A DNA stretch of 64,000 nt, from positions 37,109 to 101,108 of the forward strand of contig NZ_JFHD01000023.1 of the NCBI RefSeq assembly GCF_000698575.1, written 5' to 3'. This DNA comes from Caballeronia zhejiangensis (GTDB lineage: Bacteria > Pseudomonadota > Gammaproteobacteria > Burkholderiales > Burkholderiaceae). The notes under the pieces were generated by a model. That model saw only the letters and a program-made list of their open reading frames with translations. It was not told the origin of the DNA and did not search any database. Of the stretch, positions 35,454-44,489 are shown in pieces (position 1 is the stretch's first letter; every line of letters begins with the position of its first letter). A program made the translations under genes and the position numbers.

Positions 35454-36368
35454 ATGAGTCCGATCACGCTACGCGGCCTGAGCATCGGCTATCTGGCGCG
35501 GCCGGGCTTGTCGCGCACCGGGGATTTCGCGGTGCACAGCAGTTTCAGGCACGCGCTCAATCTCGTCGCGCAGACGGGCGACTGGTTCACGCTCGTCGAT
35601 GCCGCGTGCGAGAACCTGTCGTGCGGCGCGCGCGTGAGCGCGCCGCCGGGTTGGGACTGGCGCGACCATGCGCGGCCTGGCGAGCGCGTCGCGTTTTCCA
35701 ATGGCCGTCTGACCGGCGCGACGTGGCAGGCCGATCTGACCGGCGCGGCGTGCTGGCAGCCCGCTCTGCAAAGCGGAACCGGCGTGCGGATGTCGCCGGA
35801 TGCGTTGTCGGCGCGGCATGAGCGCGTCGCGGCGCGGCTTGCGGCGCACTGCGCGCGGCACGCCGTGGCAGGCGCGCTGCAGTGGCTGCCGGGCTGGCCG
35901 GCGCACGCGCGCGCCGTCAGGCTGAGTCCATACGATGACCCCGCCACGCTCGCTGCCACGGTTCACGCGCTCGTCGGCCTCGGCGGCGGTCTCACGCCCG
36001 ACGGCGACGATTATCTGCTCGGCTATCTCGCGGCGATTTGGGCCGCGCTCGGCGATCCGCAAATCGACGTGCATCGGCATGTCTTGTCGACCGAGCTGCC
36101 TGCGAATCTGCATCGCACGAACGATATCAGCCGCCATTACCTGCAACTCGCGCTCGACGGACATTTCAACGAACCGGTCGATCGATTTATCGCGATTGCA
36201 TCGGCGGCGGACGAAAGCGCGGATATCGAACATGCCGCCGATGCCGTGATGCGCTGGGGCGCGTCGTCCGGCGTGGATTGTCTCGGCGGCATTTTGCACG
36301 GCATGCGCGCATGGCGAGAAACGATTCGAATGCGCGAAGCGAAATCATTATTCCCGGAATCGGCTTGA
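35454..36368 (+). CDS. DUF2877 protein, AllH/YlbF-like carbamoyltransferase component
   Basis: A 304-residue DUF2877 protein. The core GLGGGLTPDGDDYLLGYLAAIW is the family signature. In Escherichia coli the YlbF (AllH) protein works with FdrA and YlbE in oxamic transcarbamylase, and the genes are adjacent there too. Here it precedes the FdrA-like and DUF1116 genes in the same order of function. It begins 18 bases after the hydrolase stop. The substrate of this version need not be oxalurate. Confidence 0.8.
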   Translation: MSPITLRGLSIGYLARPGLSRTGDFAVHSSFRHALNLVAQTGDWFTLVDAACENLSCGARVSAPPGWDWRDHARPGERVAFSNGRLTGATWQADLTGAACWQPALQSGTGVRMSPDALSARHERVAARLAAHCARHAVAGALQWLPGWPAHARAVRLSPYDDPATLAATVHALVGLGGGLTPDGDDYLLGYLAAIWAALGDPQIDVHRHVLSTELPANLHRTNDISRHYLQLALDGHFNEPVDRFIAIASAADESADIEHAADAVMRWGASSGVDCLGGILHGMRAWRETIRMREAKSLFPESA

Positions 36369-36428
36369 AGCATTTGCGATTCAGTTTTCAAGAAACCGCG
36401 AATCGCATTTAAAGAACGGAGAGGTGCA

Positions 36429-37979
36429 ATGGCCATCAAAATCGAAATATTCAAAAATCTGTATCAGGATTCGGTTTCCCTGATGCAGATTTCGGCGCAT
36501 ATCGGCAAGCTGCCGGGCGTCGAGCAGGCGTCCGTCGTCATGGGGACGCCGGCCAATCTCGTGCAGCTCGCCGACGCCGGACTCGGCGACGACGTGAAAG
36601 CAAGCCCGAACGATCTCGTCATCGCGGTGCGCGGCGACGAAGCCGCTTGCGAAGAAGCGCTCAGTCTCGCTCGCGAACGCCTGAGCGCGCGCGTGTCGAC
36701 ATCCGACACGCAGACGCGCGAAGCGCTCAAGGCCACCAGTCTCGCGATGGTCTGCGACGACGAACCCGCGTCGAACCTCGCGCTCATCTCGGTGCCGGGC
36801 GATTACGCGGCCGCCGAAGCCATCAAGGCGCTGCAGCTCGGCATGAACGTCATGCTCTTCAGCGACAACGTCAGCATGGCGCACGAAAAGGCCATCAAGA
36901 CGCTCGCGCGCGAAAAGCGCCTCATCGTCATGGGCCCCGACTGCGGCACGGCCATCGTCAACGGCATGCCGCTCGGCTTCGCCAACGTGGTGCGGCGCGG
37001 CGGCATCGGCGTCGTGGGCGCATCGGGCACGGGGCTGCAGGAAGTCACCTGCCGTATCGACCAGCTCGGCGCGGGCATTTCGCAGGCGCTCGGCACGGGC
37101 GGACACGATCTGCATGAGGACATCGGCGGCATTTCGATGCAATTCGGCCTCGACGCGCTCGCCGAAGATCCCGACACGCGCGTGATCGTGCTGATCTCCA
37201 AGCCGCCCGCACGCGCGGTCGCGGAGCGCATTCTGGAGAGCGCGCGCAAGGCGGGCAAGCCCGTCGTCGTGAATTTTCTCGGCGCTTCCGAAGACGAGAT
37301 GCGCGCACCGGGCCTCACGCCCGCGCACACGCTCGCCGATGCCGCGCAGTTCGCCGTCGCGTTGCTGAACGGCGCGCCGCTGCCGGCGAGCGTCGCGCGC
37401 GTGGAAGCCAACGACGAAGCGACGCTCGTCAAGCGGAGCGAAACGCTCGGCGCGGGCCGCAAGTTCATTCGCGGCGTGTTCGCGGGCGGCACGTTCTGCT
37501 ACGAGAGCCAACTGCTCTGCAAAGCGGAAGGTTTCATGGCGAGTTCGAACACGCCGGTGAAAGGCAACGCGAAGCTCGCGGATATCTGGAAAAGCGAGGG
37601 CCACACGATCGTCGACATGGGCGACGACGATTTCACGCGCGGCCGTCCGCATCCGATGATCGACCCGACCCTGCGCGACGAACGCGTGCGCGCCGAGATG
37701 CTCGATCCCGCAACTGCCGTCGTGCTGTTCGATCTCGTGCTCGGTTACGGCGCGGCGGACGAACCGGCGCAAGGGCTCATCGCATTGCTGGCGCAATTGC
37801 CGCGCGAAAACGCGCCGCTGTTGATCGCGCATGTGTGCGGCACGGAATCCGATCCGCAAGTCAGAAGCCGTCAGATCGACGCATTGCGCGAGGCAGGCGT
37901 TCTCGTCGCCGGATGCAACGCCGAGGCCGCGTTGTGGGCGAGCCGCGTCGCGCGTCTGCAGGCGCGACGCCACGCGTAA
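36429..37979 (+). CDS. FdrA-family protein, carbamoyltransferase component (AllF-like)
   Basis: A 516-residue FdrA/acyl-CoA-synthetase-like protein. The N-terminal part opens with IKIEIFKNLYQDSVSLMQIS; CoA-ligase-like segments GPDCGTAIVNGMPLGFANVVRRGGIGVVGASGTGLQEVT and LGTGGHDLHEDIGGIS hold the nucleotide/phosphate motifs of the succinyl-CoA-synthetase-like fold. FdrA with AllG/AllH forms oxamic transcarbamylase in E. coli, which phosphorolyses a ureido acid to carbamoyl phosphate. The start has a GGAGAGG site. Length is slightly below the E. coli protein. Confidence 0.82.
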   Translation: MAIKIEIFKNLYQDSVSLMQISAHIGKLPGVEQASVVMGTPANLVQLADAGLGDDVKASPNDLVIAVRGDEAACEEALSLARERLSARVSTSDTQTREALKATSLAMVCDDEPASNLALISVPGDYAAAEAIKALQLGMNVMLFSDNVSMAHEKAIKTLAREKRLIVMGPDCGTAIVNGMPLGFANVVRRGGIGVVGASGTGLQEVTCRIDQLGAGISQALGTGGHDLHEDIGGISMQFGLDALAEDPDTRVIVLISKPPARAVAERILESARKAGKPVVVNFLGASEDEMRAPGLTPAHTLADAAQFAVALLNGAPLPASVARVEANDEATLVKRSETLGAGRKFIRGVFAGGTFCYESQLLCKAEGFMASSNTPVKGNAKLADIWKSEGHTIVDMGDDDFTRGRPHPMIDPTLRDERVRAEMLDPATAVVLFDLVLGYGAADEPAQGLIALLAQLPRENAPLLIAHVCGTESDPQVRSRQIDALREAGVLVAGCNAEAALWASRVARLQARRHA

Positions 37980-37994
37980 AAAGGAGCAAAAAGA

Positions 37995-39422
37995 ATGAAC
38001 CGATTGTTTGGTCAGCCACTGAAAGTGGTGAACTGCGGGCTCACGAGCTTCGCCGACAACCTGCGTCTCGCGGGCGGCGAAGTCAGTCACGTCAACTGGC
38101 AGCCGCCCGCTCTCGGCGATGTCGCCGCGGGCCTCGATCTCGCGTGGCTGATGCGTCATCCGCTCGTCGAGCAGGCGAACGACATTGCATTCGCGCGTTA
38201 TCTCGAAGCGCAGCCGGTGTTGAAAGACATCGCTACGGCATCCGAAGCAATCAGCGCGATGAGCATGCGCAAGCTGATTCTCCACTCCGGTCCGCCGATC
38301 GCGTGGGAGAACATGTGCGGGCCGGTGAAGGGCGCGATCATCGGCGCGGTGATGCTCGAAGGCTGGGCCGCCGATCACGCCGCCGCCGAACGCCTGATTC
38401 TCGACGGCAAGGTCGATCTCGAACCGTGTCACCACCATCAGGCCGTCGGTCCGATGGCGGGCATCATCAGTCCGTCGATGCCGCTTTTCGTCGTCGAGAA
38501 CAAGGCGAACGGGCATCGCACGTACAGCAATCTGAACGAAGGTCTCGGCAAGGTGCTGCGCTTCGGCGCGAACAGCACGGAAGTGCTCGACCGTCTGCGC
38601 TGGATGAAAGCGACGCTCGCGCCCGCGCTGAAGGCCGCGCTCGCGGTGTCCGGCGAGATCGAGCTGAAGCCGCTGATGGCGCAGGCGCTGCATATGGGCG
38701 ATGAAGTCCACAACCGCAACAGCGCGGCGACGGGCCTCTTCATCAAGCGCATCGTGCCCGCGCTGCTCGGCACGCAACTGCCGCTCGCGCAGATTCGCGA
38801 AGCGAGCGCGGCGATCATCGCCAACGATCACTTCTTCCTCAACATCTCGATGGCCGCGTGCAAGGCCATGATGGACGCGTGCGCCAACGTGCCTTTCAGC
38901 TCGATGGCCTCGGTGATGGCGCGCAACGGCGTGAACTTCGGCATCCGTCTGTCGGGCACCGGCGACCGCTGGTTCCAGGCGAAGGCGAATCCGGTCGAGG
39001 GCCTGTTCTTTCCGGGCTATGGCGTCGATGACGCAGCCGCCGATCTCGGCGACAGCGCGATCACCGAAACGGCCGGCGTGGGCGGTTTCGCGATGGCGTC
39101 GTCGCCCGCGATCGTGAAGTTCGTCGGCGGCACGCCCGCCGATGCGACCGCGAACAGCCGCCGCATGCAGGCCATCACGCTCGGCGGCAATCCGGCGTTC
39201 ACGCTGCCCGCGCTCAACTTCGCGCCGACCGCCGCGGGCATCGATGCGCGCAAGGTGGCCGACCGCGGCATCCTGCCCGTCATCAATACGGGCATCGCTC
39301 ACAAGCAAGCAGGCGTCGGGCAGATCGGCGCAGGCATCACGACCGCGCCGATGGAGTGCTTCGTCGAAGCCATTCGCGCGCTCGCCGAGACCGTCAAACA
39401 ACACAGCGGACAAGCATCATGA
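37995..39422 (+). CDS. DUF1116 protein, AllG/YlbE-like carbamoyltransferase component
   Basis: A 475-residue DUF1116 protein. NRLFGQPLKVVNCGLTSFADNL and GEVSHVNWQPPA at the start, and SGPPIAWENMCGPVKGA further on, are typical. The family is always found beside FdrA. It is somewhat longer than the E. coli homologue of about 420 residues. An AAAAAGGAG site precedes it, and its stop overlaps the carbamate kinase start (ATGA), so carbamoyl phosphate production and use are translationally linked. Confidence 0.85.
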   Translation: MNRLFGQPLKVVNCGLTSFADNLRLAGGEVSHVNWQPPALGDVAAGLDLAWLMRHPLVEQANDIAFARYLEAQPVLKDIATASEAISAMSMRKLILHSGPPIAWENMCGPVKGAIIGAVMLEGWAADHAAAERLILDGKVDLEPCHHHQAVGPMAGIISPSMPLFVVENKANGHRTYSNLNEGLGKVLRFGANSTEVLDRLRWMKATLAPALKAALAVSGEIELKPLMAQALHMGDEVHNRNSAATGLFIKRIVPALLGTQLPLAQIREASAAIIANDHFFLNISMAACKAMMDACANVPFSSMASVMARNGVNFGIRLSGTGDRWFQAKANPVEGLFFPGYGVDDAAADLGDSAITETAGVGGFAMASSPAIVKFVGGTPADATANSRRMQAITLGGNPAFTLPALNFAPTAAGIDARKVADRGILPVINTGIAHKQAGVGQIGAGITTAPMECFVEAIRALAETVKQHSGQAS

Positions 39423-40381
39423 CAGTTCGAAAACCTCTGGCAGTCGTCGCCGTGGGCGGCAACGCGCTGATTCGCGACGATCGTCATCTGAGCATTCCCG
39501 ATCAATACGAAGCGGTGACGGAGAGCGCGACACATATCGCCGACATGATCGCGGCGGGATGGAACGTCGTGCTCACGCACGGCAACGGGCCGCAAGTCGG
39601 CTTCATCTTGCGGCGTTCCGAGCTCGCGTCTCAGGAAGTCGCGCCCGTGCCGCTCGACTACGCGGTGGGCGATACGCAAGGCGCGATCGGCTACATGTTC
39701 CAGAAGGCGCTGACCAACGAGCTGCACCGTCGCGGCATCGAACGGCGCGTCGTTGCGCTCGTGACGCAGACGCGCGTCAGCGCCGACGATCCCGCGTTCG
39801 AGAAGCCGGCCAAGCCGGTCGGCGCGTTCTTCGACGAAGCGACCGCGAAGAAGCGTCAGGAAGAGCTCGGCTGGACCTTGATGGAAGACGCGGGACGCGG
39901 CTGGCGGCGCACGGTGCCGTCGCCGGAGCCGCTTGAAATCATCGAGCGCGATGTCATCGCGAGCCTGCTCGCGCAAGGCTGCGTGGTGATCGCGTGCGGC
40001 GGCGGCGGCATTCCGGTGGTGCGCAAGAACGGCAAGCTGTCCGGCGTCGAGGCGGTCATCGACAAGGACCTCGCATCGGCGCTGCTCGCCCAGCAACTGA
40101 AAGCGGATCTGCTGCTGATCCCGACCGGCGTCGAACAGGTCGCGGTGAACTTCGGCACGCCCGAGCAGCGCTGGCTCGACACGATGAGCGTGAGCGAAGC
40201 GCGCGAGCTGATCGCGCAGGGTCAGTTCGGCGCGGGCAGCATGCTGCCGAAAGTGGAGGCGATTCTGCGCTTCGTGTCGCACATCGAACCGGACGGCCAC
40301 GCGGGCGAAGGGCTCATCACGAGTCCGGCGGCGATCAGGCCCGCGCTCGAACGGCGCACGGGTACGTGGATCACGCCGTAA
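39419..40381 (+). CDS. Carbamate kinase
   Basis: A 320-residue amino-acid kinase of the ArcC group. AVGGNALIR near the start, THGNGPQVGFIL, VIACGGGGIPVV and DKDLASALLAQQL are the catalytic and nucleotide motifs. It converts carbamoyl phosphate and ADP to ATP, CO2 and ammonia. No arginine deiminase or ornithine carbamoyltransferase is nearby, so its carbamoyl phosphate must come from the AllFGH-like genes. Homologous to YbcF (AllK) at the E. coli fdrA locus. Confidence 0.92.
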   Translation: MTVRKPLAVVAVGGNALIRDDRHLSIPDQYEAVTESATHIADMIAAGWNVVLTHGNGPQVGFILRRSELASQEVAPVPLDYAVGDTQGAIGYMFQKALTNELHRRGIERRVVALVTQTRVSADDPAFEKPAKPVGAFFDEATAKKRQEELGWTLMEDAGRGWRRTVPSPEPLEIIERDVIASLLAQGCVVIACGGGGIPVVRKNGKLSGVEAVIDKDLASALLAQQLKADLLLIPTGVEQVAVNFGTPEQRWLDTMSVSEARELIAQGQFGAGSMLPKVEAILRFVSHIEPDGHAGEGLITSPAAIRPALERRTGTWITP

Positions 40382-40421
40382 CGCGCATACGCCCCCGACA
40401 TCAACAAGGAGAAGGACACAC

Positions 40422-40814
40422 ATGAACGACAAGATACTGCTCGCCGTGAACGGCACGCTGATGCGCGGCCTCGGGCTGAACCACAACATGCTGGCGGCGA
40501 AGGGCGAATTCGTGCGCGAGGATCGCACGGACGCGTGCTATCGCATCTGGACCATCAACGATCGTCATCCCGGCATGTTGCGCGTGAAGAGCGGCGGCGT
40601 GGCCGTATCGCTGGAAGTCTGGGAATTGCCGATGGCCAATCTCGGCGCGCTCTTGCTCAGCGAACCGGCGGGTCTTTCGATCGGCAAGGTCGTGCTCGCG
40701 GACGGCAGCGAAGTGCTCGGCGTCCTCGCCGAACCGTGGCTCGTCGAAGGACAGAAGGAGATCACGGCATCCGGCGGATGGCGCGAATACACCGGCCACC
40801 ACTACACGCCCTGA
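40422..40814 (+). CDS. Free-standing allophanate-hydrolase C-terminal-domain-like protein
   Basis: A 130-residue protein resembling the small C-terminal domain of allophanate hydrolase (AtzF; gamma-glutamyl-cyclotransferase-like fold): AVNGTLMRGLGLNHNMLAAKG, YRIWTINDRHPGMLRV, VSLEVWELPMANLGALLL, IGKVVLADGSEVLGVLAEP and ITASGGWREY. The large amidase domain is absent. In AtzF the C-domain acts on N-carboxyurea-type intermediates, so the lone copy may act on, or chaperone, a carboxylated ureide in this pathway. It has an AAGGAG site and lies 40 bases after carbamate kinase. Confidence 0.75.
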   Translation: MNDKILLAVNGTLMRGLGLNHNMLAAKGEFVREDRTDACYRIWTINDRHPGMLRVKSGGVAVSLEVWELPMANLGALLLSEPAGLSIGKVVLADGSEVLGVLAEPWLVEGQKEITASGGWREYTGHHYTP

Positions 40815-40843
40815 ATGGAATCGGCATCAGCAAAGGAACTGTC

Positions 40844-42106
40844 ATGAGTCAATCGAAAGAGAGCCGGGTCAGCGCTTCGCCCGGCACTGCGCCGGGCTAT
40901 CGCATCGCGATGATCCTGCTCGGCATCGCCGTCACGCCGGTGTTGCTGTCGTCGTCGAGTCTCGGCAATCAGATGTCGAACGGCGATCTGATCAAGGTCG
41001 TCGGGATCGGCAGCCTGATCCTCGCGATTCTCGCGTCGATCACGATCTCGGTCGGCGAGAAAGCACGGCTGCCGACCTACGGCATCGTGAAGTATCCGTT
41101 CGGCGAGAAAGGCGCGATCGCCATCAACGTGCTGCTCGCGGTCAGCCTGTTCGGATGGATCGCGGTGACGGCCAACATGTTCGGCCACTCGGTCGCCGAC
41201 CTGCTCGCGCAACATGGCGTGAACGTGCCCGCGCCGCTGCTCGTCGCGATCGGCTGCGTGATCTTCGTCGCGTCCACCGCGTTCGGCTTCGAAGTGCTCG
41301 GCAAGGTGGCGCAGTTCGCCGTGCCGGTCATCGCGTTGATGATGTGCTATATCGTGCGCGTCGCGCTCAATGGCCAGGCGCCTGCCGTCGATGCGATCGC
41401 CGGCATGCCGATGGGCGTCGCGGTATCGACGGTCGTCGGCACGATCATCGTGCTGGTCGCGACCTTGCCCGACTTCGGCAGCTTCACGCATAACCGCAAA
41501 CACGCGGTCGGCGGCGCGCTGCTCACGTTCCTGATCGCCTATCCGCTGCTGTACTGGGCGGGCGCGACGCCGAGCGTGCTCACGGGCAAGAGCTCGCTGC
41601 TCACCGCGATGGCCGTGTTCGGCGCGACCTTGCCGGCCGCCTTGCTGCTGATCTTCGCGACGGTCACGGGCAACGCGGGCAACATGTTCCAGGGCACGCT
41701 CGTCACATCGACGCTCATCACGCGCTTTCCGAAGTGGCAGATCACGGTTGCGCTCGGCGTGCTGGCGGCGATCGTCGGCAGCATGAACATCATGTCGTGG
41801 TTCATTCCGTTCCTGCTGTTCCTCGGCATCGCGACGCCCCCCGTCGCGGGCATCTATATCGCGGACTTCGTGATGTATCGGCGCAACGGGTATGATGCTG
41901 CCGCGCCAGCGCGCGAACCGCAGATCAAGATCATGACCTTCGTCGCGTGGATTCTCGGATCGCTCACGGGTTTCGCGACGGTGAACGGCATGTTCACGGT
42001 CACGTCGATTCCCTCACTCGATTCGATTCTCGTTGCGTGCATCGGCTACATGATCCTGAGCCGGTTCGCGCAGGCGAGCGGCACTGTCAAGCCCAGCGGG
42101 CACTGA
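40844..42106 (+). CDS. NCS1-family permease (CodB-like)
   Basis: A 420-residue membrane transporter with about 12 helices. YRIAMILLGIAVTPVLLSSSSLGNQMS near the start, NVLLAVSLFGWIAVTANMFG and DFGSFTHNRKHA match the NCS1 cytosine permease branch. NCS1 carriers import nucleobases, allantoin, hydantoins or related ureides with protons or sodium. Its place in this operon makes it the likely importer for the compound degraded by the hydrolase and carbamoyltransferase. The start at 40844 follows an AAAGGAAC site. Confidence 0.88.
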   Translation: MSQSKESRVSASPGTAPGYRIAMILLGIAVTPVLLSSSSLGNQMSNGDLIKVVGIGSLILAILASITISVGEKARLPTYGIVKYPFGEKGAIAINVLLAVSLFGWIAVTANMFGHSVADLLAQHGVNVPAPLLVAIGCVIFVASTAFGFEVLGKVAQFAVPVIALMMCYIVRVALNGQAPAVDAIAGMPMGVAVSTVVGTIIVLVATLPDFGSFTHNRKHAVGGALLTFLIAYPLLYWAGATPSVLTGKSSLLTAMAVFGATLPAALLLIFATVTGNAGNMFQGTLVTSTLITRFPKWQITVALGVLAAIVGSMNIMSWFIPFLLFLGIATPPVAGIYIADFVMYRRNGYDAAAPAREPQIKIMTFVAWILGSLTGFATVNGMFTVTSIPSLDSILVACIGYMILSRFAQASGTVKPSGH

Positions 42107-42116
42107 CGCAACGATG

Positions 42117-42154
42117 TGAGCGAAGCGCACGGTGTTCATCGCGCGCTTCGCTCA
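42117..42154. terminator. Hairpin between the permease and LysR genes
   Basis: TGAGCGAAGCGC (42117-42128) pairs with GCGCTTCGCTCA (42143-42154), a 12-bp stem with a 14-base loop, 10 bases after the permease stop. No U-run follows, so termination may be partial. Confidence 0.6.
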
Positions 42155-42190
42155 TGTGGCAGGACAAATACTCATGTGGAAGCAGGCTCG

Positions 42191-43117
42191 ATGTTCACTT
42201 CGGACGAAAGCATTCGGATAGTCCGGTTGGTTGCGCAGTATCAAAGCATCACGGCGGCCGCGGAACGGCTGAACAAGGTTCCGTCGGCGATCAGTTACAC
42301 CGTCAGGAAGCTCGAGGAATCGTTCGGCGCGAAGCTGTTCGAGCGCCGCGGTTGCTATATCCGGCTCACCGAGGCGGGCGAATACTTCATCGCGCACAGC
42401 AAGGCGATTCTCGACGATCTGCAGGCGCTCAAATGCAATCTCGCCATCGTTCAGGGGGGCATCGAGCCCGAGCTCACCGTGGCCGTCAACAACATCGTGC
42501 CGCGCGACGCGATCATCCAGTTCTTGTGCGATCTGGAAGATGCGTATCCGACGACGCGCGTCACGATCCAGCAGGAGGTGTACAACGGCTGCTGGGACGC
42601 GCTCTATGCAAGCAAGGCGGATATCGTCGTCGGCGCGCCGCATTTCGTGCCGAAGACCGACGGCATCACGAGCGTCGCGCTCGGCCATCTCGCGTGGGAC
42701 TTTCTCGTGGGCGCCGATCATCCGCTCGCGGATGCGCCGCATATCCTGCAAAGCGCGGAGTTGCGGAAGTATCCGGCGGTCTGCATCAAGGACACGTCGA
42801 TCGATTTCGATCCGATGCATGCGTGGCTTCTGGAAGGGCAGAAGCCGATCTTCGTTCCCGACTTTTCGATGGCCGTGAGAATCATCGCGCGCAATGTCGC
42901 GATCGGCTATGTGCCCACGCATATCCGCGCGGCATTCGGCGACGCCGGGCTCGTCAGTAAGTCGATTCAGGAGCAGAAGCACGCGACGCGGCTCTTCCTC
43001 GCGCATCGTTCGGATGGCGTCGGCAAGGTGCGGGCATGGTGCGTCGACTATCTGATGCGACCGGAATTCAGGGCGTGGTTGTGCGGCGATGCTCCGCAGC
43101 AGGGAAGCGCAAGGTGA
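42191..43117 (+). CDS. LysR-family regulator of the ureide cluster
   Basis: A 308-residue LysR-type regulator. The HTH is SITAAAERLNKVPSAISYTVRKLEE (about 18-42). It lies downstream of the permease on the same strand, an uncommon position for a LysR gene, and separated by a hairpin. The likely target is the promoter region before the hydrolase; the effector is unknown. Its last 50 bases overlap the 3' end of the convergent kinase gene. Confidence 0.88.
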   Translation: MFTSDESIRIVRLVAQYQSITAAAERLNKVPSAISYTVRKLEESFGAKLFERRGCYIRLTEAGEYFIAHSKAILDDLQALKCNLAIVQGGIEPELTVAVNNIVPRDAIIQFLCDLEDAYPTTRVTIQQEVYNGCWDALYASKADIVVGAPHFVPKTDGITSVALGHLAWDFLVGADHPLADAPHILQSAELRKYPAVCIKDTSIDFDPMHAWLLEGQKPIFVPDFSMAVRIIARNVAIGYVPTHIRAAFGDAGLVSKSIQEQKHATRLFLAHRSDGVGKVRAWCVDYLMRPEFRAWLCGDAPQQGSAR

Positions 43118-44489
43118 ATTCGATCCACCCGTCCGGCGTGGATTCGGCGGATGCGACGCCGCCATGCAGCCGCATGATCGCCTGAACGATCGACAAGCCG
43201 AGTCCACTCGATTCCGTGAACTCGCTGCGCGCCGCGTCGCCGCGATAAAAGCGGTCGAACAGCTTCGCGAGCTCTTCCTTCTCGATGTGCGCGCCGCGAT
43301 TGCCCACGACGATGCTCGCGCCTTGTTCATCCGCGTAACCGCGCAGCCGGACCACGGTGCCCGCCGTCGCATAACGCACCGCATTCACGACGACATTGCC
43401 GATCGCCCTGCGGCACATGATTGCATTCGCAAGCATTTCGCCTTCGGCCTGGATATCGAACGTGATGCGGCGTTCATCGGCGATGCCTTCGAAGTAAGCG
43501 CCGATCGTCTCGAGCGCTTCGCGGATATCGAGCCGCTCCCGTTCGATCTGTTGCTGCTCATGATCCGCCTGCGCGAGAAAGAGAATGTTCTGCGCGATGC
43601 GCGCGAGGCGCTCCAGTTCTTCCAGATTCGATTCGAGCACGCTGCGATACTCCGCGACGCTGCGCTCGTGCGCGAGCGTGACCTGCGTTTGACCGACCAA
43701 CACGCCGATCGGCGTGCGCAGTTCATGCGCGAGATCGGCGGAGAACTGCACCAGACGCTCGTAGCCGTGTTCGAGCCGGTCGAGCATCGCATTGAACGAC
43801 GCCGCGAGGCTTTGCAATTCGGCGGGCGCATGGGCGACGTCGAGCCGCGCGGACAATCGGTTCGGCGTGATTTCGGCGGCTTTATCGGCCATCAGTTTGA
43901 GCGGCATGAGTCCGCGGCTCGTGACCCAGTAAGCGAGCAGCAACGTCACGAGCACCGCGCCGATCACGTTGATCCATACGCGCTTCAGATACGCCGACAA
44001 CACGATCGCTTCCTGCGTCATCACATGCGCGGCGATGATCTCGACGACCTCGCCGTTCTCGCCGATGCGCGCCTGCGCGCCGACCCAGCGCATCCGCACG
44101 CCGTCCGCGCGCGAGCCTTCGTACAGGTCATCGAGTCCGATGGCGCGCGTCACAGGCACGACATCGAGCGGCGGCAACGGCATCTTCTCCGGATTGACGT
44201 AGATGAAAGGCCCCGAGCCCGCGCGTCGAAAGAGGATGACGTCCTGACGATCGCCTAGCATCGTTTCGAAGAGCCGAGGTCGCGCTTCGATTTCCTTGAT
44301 CGTGTAGAGATCGTGCAGAAGCGAGCGGAAATGCTCGACGCGCGCGATCAGCTGGTAATCCGCGCGCGTGGACAGCGCGCGATTCGTCGCGTGATAGAGC
44401 GATGCGCCGATCATGCCGACGACGATGCACACGATCACCGCAAACGACAACGCGATACGTACCGCAAGCGAGCGCGATGGCCGGTTCAA
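43068..44489 (-). CDS. Sensor histidine kinase, CusS/HprS type
   Basis: A 473-residue heavy-metal-sensor-type kinase. Two transmembrane segments (about 12-35 and 172-192) enclose a periplasmic sensor; HAMP follows, then H255 in the ADLAHELRTP box, N (NVVVNAVRYA) and G2 (SSGLGLSIV). The start is a TTG overlapping the regulator's TGA stop, with GGGGAGA upstream; a GTG at 44504 is an alternative. Family members sense copper/silver or, in HprS, oxidised protein sulfur (HOCl). It is translated with the adjacent response regulator. Confidence 0.88.
   Translation of the reverse strand: MNRPSRSLAVRIALSFAVIVCIVVGMIGASLYHATNRALSTRADYQLIARVEHFRSLLHDLYTIKEIEARPRLFETMLGDRQDVILFRRAGSGPFIYVNPEKMPLPPLDVVPVTRAIGLDDLYEGSRADGVRMRWVGAQARIGENGEVVEIIAAHVMTQEAIVLSAYLKRVWINVIGAVLVTLLLAYWVTSRGLMPLKLMADKAAEITPNRLSARLDVAHAPAELQSLAASFNAMLDRLEHGYERLVQFSADLAHELRTPIGVLVGQTQVTLAHERSVAEYRSVLESNLEELERLARIAQNILFLAQADHEQQQIERERLDIREALETIGAYFEGIADERRITFDIQAEGEMLANAIMCRRAIGNVVVNAVRYATAGTVVRLRGYADEQGASIVVGNRGAHIEKEELAKLFDRFYRGDAARSEFTESSGLGLSIVQAIMRLHGGVASAESTPDGWIEFTLRFPAAEHRRTTTP

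Noticed and set aside
36381..39413. A 1010-codon minus-strand open frame opposite the FdrA and DUF1116 genes
   Set aside because: Arginine/alanine-rich translation without any recognisable motif; the plus-strand genes have good starts, ribosome binding sites and family motifs.
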